Positions 48,590 to 52,722 of a stretch of DNA of 52,722 nt are shown here, piece after piece; position 1 is the stretch's first letter, and the number at the start of each line of letters is the position of its first letter. Source of the stretch: a virus. The notes under the pieces are model-generated. The model saw nothing but the letters and a program-made list of their open reading frames with translations, was not told where the DNA came from and searched no databases. A program made the translations under genes and the position numbers. The stretch is from positions 1-52,722 of IMG/VR virus record IMGVR_UViG_3300020711_000012; one strand, given 5' to 3'.

Positions 48590-49014
48590 TAAAGTTCAGA
48601 AAAGAAGACATCAAAGATCAGCATGCGCTGGCCCAGATGGTACAAGAAGAGACCAAGAGGATATACGAATCTCCTAGGGCAAGAAAAGGCAGAGCTTGGT
48701 CTGTGATAGAGAAGATGGTCTGGCAAGGAAAGCCGGCAGAGATGTGGCTCATAGAGAATTTGGGATACACTCCAGCTCCTCCTACTGTAAACTCAAAAGG
48801 TGAGCATACATACTACCATGACTTGATAGATCCCAACGGGGTAGACATCACCGAGGTCAAAGCCTGGACAGAAGATCACATCAACAGAGGAATAGAGACT
48901 ACGGTCAGAAAGATACTTTCTGGAACTTGGAACATGAGTACTCAGGTGGTGGTGTTCGCATTTGAACCGCAAGACCACACATACACATACATAGATAAGA
49001 TACAGATCAGATGA
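48577..49014 (+). CDS. Possible small PD-(D/E)XK-type nuclease
   Basis: A 145-residue protein. A helical N-terminus (RKGRAWSVIEKMVWQGKPAEMWLIEN) is followed by HDLIDPNGVDITEVKAW, in which the Asp and E-x-K fit the core of a restriction-type nuclease fold, then strands near the end. The motif match is suggestive only; a structural role cannot be excluded. Confidence 0.5.
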   Translation: MADIIKFRKEDIKDQHALAQMVQEETKRIYESPRARKGRAWSVIEKMVWQGKPAEMWLIENLGYTPAPPTVNSKGEHTYYHDLIDPNGVDITEVKAWTEDHINRGIETTVRKILSGTWNMSTQVVVFAFEPQDHTYTYIDKIQIR

Positions 49015-49196
49015 AATCAGTAATAGCGATAAGTCAAAGCGTCTTTTCTTGGAGAAGATTAGTAGAGGATCAACTTTATGGAGGCGTAAAAATCCAAAAG
49101 ACCAAACTCAAAACCTTTGTAGAATCTTTTAATACTTTTAACAACGAGCTCCAACTAAGGGCCATAAACCTAACAATACAACCAATCTCAAGATGA
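49011..49196 (+). CDS. Small hypothetical protein
   Basis: A 61-residue basic protein ending LTIQPISR, coupled by ATGA overlaps to both neighbours. First of a run of short genes of similar size and style to about 50.1 kb. Confidence 0.45.
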   Translation: MKSVIAISQSVFSWRRLVEDQLYGGVKIQKTKLKTFVESFNTFNNELQLRAINLTIQPISR

Positions 49197-49348
49197 GACA
49201 GCTGCATCGTATAGAATTCTTAGGCAAAATACAACCTTGGGTACTATTCAGAGGGTTAGATAACGTAGTATTCAATGATCTGATATTCGATAACCTCATA
49301 GATCCAAAGTATCCACAGATGCGTCAACTTAGAATTTATTATTTTTAG
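49193..49348 (+). CDS. Small hypothetical protein
   Basis: A 51-residue protein (MRQLHRIEFLGKIQPW), starting within the preceding stop codon. Aromatic-rich, no recognised motif. Confidence 0.42.
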   Translation: MRQLHRIEFLGKIQPWVLFRGLDNVVFNDLIFDNLIDPKYPQMRQLRIYYF

Positions 49349-49354
49349 TATAAC

Positions 49355-49537
49355 ATGAAAGACACAGAGATCATATTCGCTAAGATAGTCGATTCTTGCG
49401 ATCTGTCAGAAAGACATCCAAAGGAGTTTCCATCTATACGTGAATTAAATCGTCACATTTATAACATATACTCTTCGTTTGGCGATCAATTAAGAGGAGT
49501 CGGTAGACCATTAGAAGATCAACTCCACATTCAATGA
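49355..49537 (+). CDS. Small hypothetical protein
   Basis: A 60-residue protein ending RGVGRPLEDQLHIQ; the EDQL segment also occurs in the protein at 49011, hinting at a common origin. ATGA overlap with the next gene. Confidence 0.45.
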   Translation: MKDTEIIFAKIVDSCDLSERHPKEFPSIRELNRHIYNIYSSFGDQLRGVGRPLEDQLHIQ

Positions 49538-49692
49538 AAAATATAACAGGTTACATAGAGAGGAGTGACGCTCTAAGGTCAGAACAGATAGATACACTAA
49601 GGATAAAACTGGAACCGAGCTCAATAGACATGGAACTAACGAGAGCTCACATGTACAGGATCATCTCAGCATTAAAAGATAGGATAGAATAA
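49534..49692 (+). CDS. Small hypothetical protein
   Basis: A 52-residue helical protein (MKNITGYIERSDALRSEQ), coupled to its neighbours by overlapping stop and start codons. Confidence 0.42.
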   Translation: MKNITGYIERSDALRSEQIDTLRIKLEPSSIDMELTRAHMYRIISALKDRIE

Positions 49693-49811
49693 TGAAACAG
49701 ATATCATACCAGATGATAATCAGAAATCCTGGAAAGATAGGATCACAACTGGACACTCCACATAGCGTAAAGTCCAAGTACTACTCCATGCCAAAAGGAT
49801 ATATGATATAG
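49692..49811 (+). CDS. Small hypothetical protein, possibly frameshifted
   Basis: A 39-residue peptide starting MKQISYQMIIRNPGK. In another frame an open stretch continues to TGA at about 49922 with normal phage codon use (WTTKLILWTLPLKASQLLTE). An indel near 49790 may therefore have split a longer gene. Confidence 0.4.
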   Translation: MKQISYQMIIRNPGKIGSQLDTPHSVKSKYYSMPKGYMI

Positions 49812-49920
49812 ACTATGGATCACTAAGAACCGATTGGACAACAAAGCTAATCCTATGGACACTCCCGCTAAAAGCATCCCAACTATTGACTGAACTAGAA
49901 GAACGACTGAGGACGACACG

Positions 49921-50064
49921 ATGAAACAGAATATTATAGAGATGACATCGATCCAAGACACAGTGATCAAAAGACTACCAAAGGATATCATGAACACAAT
50001 TGATAATTTCCTAGAACTACAACAGGTACTATCACTCATACCTATAATACGACTAGAAGAATAG
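49921..50064 (+). CDS. Small hypothetical protein
   Basis: A 47-residue helical peptide, MKQNIIEMTSIQDTVIKRL, starting in the stop of the preceding open frame. Unknown function. Confidence 0.42.
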   Translation: MKQNIIEMTSIQDTVIKRLPKDIMNTIDNFLELQQVLSLIPIIRLEE

Positions 50065-50105
50065 AACCACATCATAAATAAAAAACCAGAATAATAATCA
50101 ACTAT

Positions 50106-50255
50106 ATGAAGAAGACACAGATAATGATACTAGGACTGATAACAATGACTATATCAAGTACCATGTCATGCGACTATCCACACTCAGGGAGAACAGTAGT
50201 AAAGATAGAGAACACCAAGAACGACTACGAATGCCTATACTACACGGAAGTATAG
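50106..50255 (+). pseudogene. Frameshifted small lipoprotein
   Basis: ATG at 50106 opens a type II signal peptide (MKKTQIMILGLITMTISSTMSC, with the lipobox Cys at residue 22). The frame stops at 50253. A shift near 50245 would continue GGVYGRCDLYRVGDTLRLTR, which resembles the end of the lipoprotein at 22675 (SCEKYNVGDTIKHQ). I therefore read it as a frame-broken relative of that gene. Confidence 0.5.
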
Positions 50256-50269
50256 GAGGAGTATACGGA

Positions 50270-50660
50270 CGGTGTGATCTGTACAGGGTAGGAGACACGC
50301 TGAGGCTGACACGATAGGATGAGAGAGAGATCGAGCTCTGCGACTATGAAGATATTTCTAAGTGTGGTACCAACAAGAGAAAGTGGTACTTATAATAAAA
50401 AAGGTATTTCAAAGCAGTAAAAGGTATTAAAAGCTACCAAAAGTAGGAAGAGATACCCAGTAAATAAAAAAGGTATAATACGGAGCATTCTCTTGCGAAG
50501 AAAAATCCATCTCCGTAGTACACCATATATATTTTATGCTAATGCATACCACCATGGACTTATATTTCCTTAGATCAAAAAAGTATTTCTGACAACAAAA
50601 AACGATCTGCAATGTCAAGCAACAAAAAAGAATGGCTTCATATGCAAGCAGACTTGTAGT
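50270..50660. other. Gene-poor stretch with AAAAAAGGTAT repeats
   Basis: No convincing gene; only short frames, such as one ending about 50395 that reads EIELCDYEDISKCG. It holds several copies of A(4-6)GGTAT (near 50396, 50422 and 50464) and the inverted pair TACGGAG/CTCCGTA (about 50477 and 50511). The repeats recur near 50855, 51285 and 51300 and may be a regulatory element. Confidence 0.4.
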
Positions 50661-50667
50661 ACATTTG
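50660..50667 (+). promoter_or_regulatory. Host-type promoter TACATTTG
   Basis: Matches TAnnTTTG and lies 5 bases before the ATG at 50673, so the transcript would be nearly leaderless. Confidence 0.5.
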
Positions 50668-50672
50668 TCCAT

Positions 50673-50837
50673 ATGAATATCTTGCACAGCATAACGTGGA
50701 TGGGAGTTATGAACTCAAGCATAGGAGCACAGCTTGACCACCCAGACATCGCTAGAATAGTATACTGGATCTCTTTGGGCGCAGAGAGCTTGACAGCAGT
50801 AGATACAGCCATAGATAGGCAGAAGCTTTGGACTTGA
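50673..50837 (+). CDS. Small hypothetical protein
   Basis: A 54-residue protein (MNILHSITWMGVMNSSIGAQ, later YWISLGAESLTAVDT) directly behind a host-type promoter. The middle is mildly hydrophobic. No recognised family. Confidence 0.5.
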   Translation: MNILHSITWMGVMNSSIGAQLDHPDIARIVYWISLGAESLTAVDTAIDRQKLWT

Positions 50838-50892
50838 AACGAAAAAAGTACTTAGATCAAAAAAGGTATTTATATTTACATCAAAATGAAAA

Positions 50893-51282
50893 ATGGACGA
50901 CAACAAGCCTCTGAGTTACGTCGAAAACAGGATCTCTAAGACCTATCCCACAGAGGTGGGATCTCCCAACTTCAAGCCAGAAGACTTAACGGTGTTCAAC
51001 CAAGAGAACACGAGTATGGTCAGATCTCACTACGCTTCCAAGTTCGACCACCTGTCCAGAGAGTGGCAGCAGCTTTTAGACGAGGTGAGAGACAACGAGC
51101 TTGTGTACTCTTCCAAGTATAACTTTCAACCAAAGGCAGGATCAGTGTATCACCTGTACGGATCTGAGAGCGGGAATTTTTTGAGCTTGATCTCCCCACA
51201 GGAGTGGGGTAACAGATACAGCTACCTGGGAAGCTTCAAATTCAATTTTGACGGAAGATGGATAAACTGCACCCAAAAATAA
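50893..51282 (+). CDS. DUF2452-like protein
   Basis: A 129-residue protein whose middle and end (ENTSMVRSHYASKFDHLSREW, SVYHLYGSESGNFLSLISP, YLGSFKFNFDGRW) match my memory of the uncharacterised DUF2452 family, common in Bacteroidota. The match supports the host assignment. An AAAAAAGGTAT repeat precedes the gene. Function unknown. Confidence 0.65.
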   Translation: MDDNKPLSYVENRISKTYPTEVGSPNFKPEDLTVFNQENTSMVRSHYASKFDHLSREWQQLLDEVRDNELVYSSKYNFQPKAGSVYHLYGSESGNFLSLISPQEWGNRYSYLGSFKFNFDGRWINCTQK

Positions 51283-51316
51283 AAAAGGTATCCAGAAAAC
51301 AAAAAAGGTATGTAAA

Positions 51317-51481
51317 TTGAAAAAGATATTTTTGTGGCTCTTTCCTTTATCAGGATCTCATAAAGAACAATTAATGTTAAAGGTATCTCCAAATGCAAGA
51401 TCACTCTTCGATAGAGAGATGAAAGATATAGAGAACTTGATCGATAATGTCATGATCGTTTTGGAAGCCAAGATAAATTAA
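51317..51481 (+). CDS. Small hypothetical protein with TTG start
   Basis: A 54-residue ORF beginning TTG-AAA-AAG (LKKIFLWLFPLSGSHK) and ending with a helix, EMKDIENLIDNVMIVLEAKIN. Two AAAAAAGGTAT repeats lie just upstream. Weakly supported. Confidence 0.4.
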   Translation: MKKIFLWLFPLSGSHKEQLMLKVSPNARSLFDREMKDIENLIDNVMIVLEAKIN

Positions 51482-51540
51482 GAAAACAAATATCTGACAA
51501 AAAGTTTCCTAGATTCAAAAAGATTTTGTACTTTTACTCT

Positions 51541-51783
51541 ATGGAAAACACAACAAAAAAACTGGTAGACCGGCTGAAGTCAGGAAAGGTGCGCTTCCAG
51601 TTCACTAAAAAGGACGGGACTGTTCGCGTGGCTGTAGGCACGACCAACCCAGACATGCTACCCGCGCAAGGAAAAAGAGACTACTACGGGATCCCGAAAA
51701 AAGGAGTCGTGACGTTCTACGATCTAGAGGCAGATGGGTGGAGGTGTGCCCAGGAGACTGCAGACATAGAGATCTTGGACTGA
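51541..51783 (+). CDS. DUF2693-like small protein
   Basis: An 80-residue protein with VRFQFTKKDGTVRVAVGTTN and a later YDLEADGWR, resembling DUF2693, a small family I associate with Bacteroidota. The ATG at 51541 follows a host-like element (GTACTTTTACTCT), giving a very short leader. Probably early; function unknown. Confidence 0.6.
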   Translation: MENTTKKLVDRLKSGKVRFQFTKKDGTVRVAVGTTNPDMLPAQGKRDYYGIPKKGVVTFYDLEADGWRCAQETADIEILD

Positions 51784-51800
51784 TGTGAAAAAGAATACAT

Positions 51801-51831
51801 ATGAGAATCCTTGTATGAGGATCTCTTTAAT
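51801..51831. terminator. Hairpin terminator after the gene at 51541
   Basis: GAGAATCC and GGATCTC form a stem followed by TTTAAT on the + strand, about 20 bases after the stop. The inverse strand also reads as a hairpin followed by T-rich sequence. Confidence 0.55.
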
Positions 51832-51843
51832 ACGATAGAGAAA

Positions 51844-51932
51844 AAGTGTCGCGTAGGACGGAGTATACCCATCTTCGGCAAGTAACTCCGAACCTTTCAG
51901 TGGCCGCTGGCGTGCGATGCTTGATCTGACGT
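51844..51932 (-). ncRNA. Candidate small RNA on the minus strand
   Basis: Read on the minus strand, a TTTTTCCTACTTTTACGTCA promoter (same type as at 52668 on +) is followed by about 85 bases that are unusually GC-rich for this genome. They contain the hairpin CGGAGT/ACTCCG and a possible closing stem TCGC/GCGA, then TTTTT. No convincing ORF is present. Confidence 0.5.
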
Positions 51933-51943
51933 AAAAGTAGGAA

Positions 51944-51980
51944 AAATACCCGACACTTGAAACTTATTTGTCGGGTATTT
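51944..51980. terminator. Bidirectional intrinsic terminator
   Basis: AAATACCCGACA (51944-51955) and TGTCGGGTATTT (51969-51980) form a perfect 12-bp stem. It lies just beyond the end of the minus-strand gene at 51987, and the minus-strand small-RNA promoter follows directly. Confidence 0.8.
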
Positions 51981-51986
51981 GTTTTC

Positions 51987-52217
51987 TTAATATTCCATTG
52001 TGATCCTGATGGCTTCGATGGTCTGGAAATAATAATCTGGATGTATCATCGACCTCCTGCCGTCGGCCTCCATCACCTTACGTATGTCCTGTTCGTTCTC
52101 GAGTATGTTCTCTGTCATCGCGAGTATCCTCTCTCGAAGTATTCCCAACTGGATAGGATCTAAGGAATTGATCATCTTCGTAAGCGCCTGTTTGTTTGTC
52201 AGTGTCTTTGTTGCCAT
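51987..52217 (-). CDS. Small hypothetical protein, only clear minus-strand gene
   Basis: A 76-residue helical protein (MATKTLTNKQALTKMINSLD). Upstream on its strand is GTACTTTTACATCACACTAAA, the same promoter/leader that precedes the + strand gene at 52711. It is followed by the strong hairpin terminator at 51944. It therefore has a complete transcription unit of its own. No family recognised. Confidence 0.7.
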   Translation of the reverse strand: MATKTLTNKQALTKMINSLDPIQLGILRERILAMTENILENEQDIRKVMEADGRRSMIHPDYYFQTIEAIRITMEY

Positions 52218-52234
52218 GTTGTTTGTTTTTTAGT

Positions 52235-52250
52235 GTGATGTAAAAGTACG
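52235..52250 (-). promoter_or_regulatory. Early-type promoter TACTTTTACATCACAC, minus strand
   Basis: Core shared with the + strand sequence before 52711 and the minus-strand small RNA promoter near 51935. It probably starts the mRNA of the gene at 51987. Confidence 0.6.
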
Positions 52251-52257
52251 ACAAAGT

Positions 52258-52290
52258 TTTGATACTTGGAACTTATTTTTCATATATTTG
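52258..52290 (+). promoter_or_regulatory. Canonical Bacteroidota-type promoter
   Basis: TTTG (52258-52261) and TATATTTG (52283-52290) have the -33/-7 spacing known from Bacteroidota promoters. It points toward the gene at 52387. A 24-codon frame starting at 52299 lies in the leader. Confidence 0.65.
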
Positions 52291-52354
52291 TTTTGCTGAT
52301 GCGTGATGATGAAATAAATGTGATAAAAAGTTACCTGCTTTCAGATTTTTGTCG

Positions 52355-52362
52355 TACATTTG
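52355..52362 (+). promoter_or_regulatory. Host-type promoter TACATTTG
   Basis: Lies 24 bases before the ATG at 52387; followed by the leader CTCTACACTAAACAACTAAA, similar to other early leaders in this region. Confidence 0.55.
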
Positions 52363-52386
52363 CTCTACACTAAACAACTAAAAGAT

Positions 52387-52626
52387 ATGACAAAAACGAT
52401 CGAGATGGATTGCATTCCATTCACAGGCAACGAAAAAGAAGATCAAAAGTTCTGGGGTCTTTTGGAGAAGAGAAACATATTACTGAACGTTTTAAATTGG
52501 TGTGGACCAGGTGGGGGAAATCCGGTGGTACAGTTTACAGGCACAGATGAAGATCTCCGTTATATGTTGGCCGAGATATTCTATGCCGATGAGGACGATA
52601 TGGCGATGTATATGGGAGAAGAATAA
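52387..52626 (+). CDS. Small acidic hypothetical protein
   Basis: A 79-residue acidic protein (MTKTIEMDCIPFTGNEKEDQ) ending in Asp/Glu-rich sequence. It sits behind host-type promoters and before a terminator. Acidic early proteins of phages often bind host enzymes, but no target is evident. Confidence 0.65.
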   Translation: MTKTIEMDCIPFTGNEKEDQKFWGLLEKRNILLNVLNWCGPGGGNPVVQFTGTDEDLRYMLAEIFYADEDDMAMYMGEE

Positions 52627-52639
52627 ATTATGAAAACAA

Positions 52640-52673
52640 ATACCTGATGCTTTTGTTTTAAGTGTCAGGTATT
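52640..52673 (+). terminator. Intrinsic terminator
   Basis: AAATACCTGA and TCAGGTATTT pair as a hairpin followed by a T-run, just after the gene at 52387. The next promoter begins within the T-run, giving a compact terminator-promoter junction. Confidence 0.7.
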
Positions 52674-52678
52674 TTTCC

Positions 52679-52694
52679 TACTTTTACATCACAC
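52679..52694 (+). promoter_or_regulatory. Early-type promoter TACTTTTACATCACAC
   Basis: Same core and leader (ACTAAACAACTAA) as other units at this end of the window, directly after the terminator. Confidence 0.6.
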
Positions 52695-52710
52695 TAAACA
52701 ACTAACGGTT

Positions 52711-52722
52711 ATGACAACAACA
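52711..52722 (+). CDS. Start of a gene cut by the window end
   Basis: ATGACAACAACA follows the conserved early promoter and leader; only four codons are visible. Confidence 0.5.

Noticed and set aside
51844-51932. tRNA gene
   Set aside because: The GC-rich segment has hairpins, but no acceptor stem, anticodon arm or T-loop sequence in tRNA order on either strand.

Overview
The window is part of a large, AT-rich tailed-phage genome, almost entirely coded on the + strand. It carries a T4-like recombination/replication set (gp32-type ssDNA-binding protein, UvsX, DnaB/gp41-type helicase, RNase H/FEN-type 5'-3' exonuclease) but a family A (Pol I-type) DNA polymerase. It also has a class II ribonucleotide reductase, dUTPase, dCMP deaminase, a ThyA-fold enzyme, phage GroES/GroEL, a ClpP-like protease and a large glycosyltransferase/methyltransferase island. 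The host is most likely a member of the Bacteroidota. The early-type genes at the right end have promoters of the TAnnTTTG type (one with a TTTG box about 21 bases upstream), and clear Shine-Dalgarno sequences are rare.

Layout: 0-6.4 kb, SSB, UvsX, exonuclease and helicase. 6.7-10.2 kb, nrdJ split into two genes by a split intein with an endonuclease gene between the halves. 11-16.3 kb, a zincin-like protein, DNA polymerase and small genes. 16.4-19.6 kb, a probable abundant Zn-ribbon protein, GroES and GroEL. 20.6-26.4 kb, methyltransferase, nucleotide metabolism and thioredoxin. 27.3-28.4 kb, a Cas4/RecB-like nuclease. 28.4-39.5 kb, glycosyltransferases and methyltransferases; the first glycosyltransferase is broken in two around an HNH gene. 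39.5-45.5 kb, ClpP-like protease and conserved unknowns. 45.6-46.4 kb, three ORFs made of (SQLx)n tetrapeptide repeats. 46.4-50.3 kb, a run of very small, end-overlapping genes. 50.3-52.7 kb, an early-type region with host-like promoters, terminator-promoter junctions, one minus-strand gene and a candidate small RNA.

The most striking feature is the load of homing endonuclease genes (HEGs): twelve in 44 kb (7 GIY-YIG, 4 HNH, 1 EDxHD/Vsr-like) plus one remnant. All twelve follow an ATATTTAT-type motif that looks like a phage promoter. Six of them, both GIY-YIG and HNH, share a leader of about 113 nt. It folds into a 13-bp hairpin whose loop is complementary, over 7-8 nt, to the loop of a second nested hairpin. 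Stems and kissing loops change sequence between copies while keeping complementarity, so I regard it as a real structured RNA; I do not recognise it.

The HEGs have left marks on their neighbours. These include a split-intein nrdJ, a glycosyltransferase broken at its interdomain linker, a probably truncated ThyA-like gene, a GroEL tail displaced onto the end of an endonuclease, and AT-rich patches in genes next to HEGs. The 5'-3' exonuclease also has an in-frame stop set in a CTT-TAA-CTC context directly after a 12-bp hairpin, where a two-codon hop would restore the expected protein.
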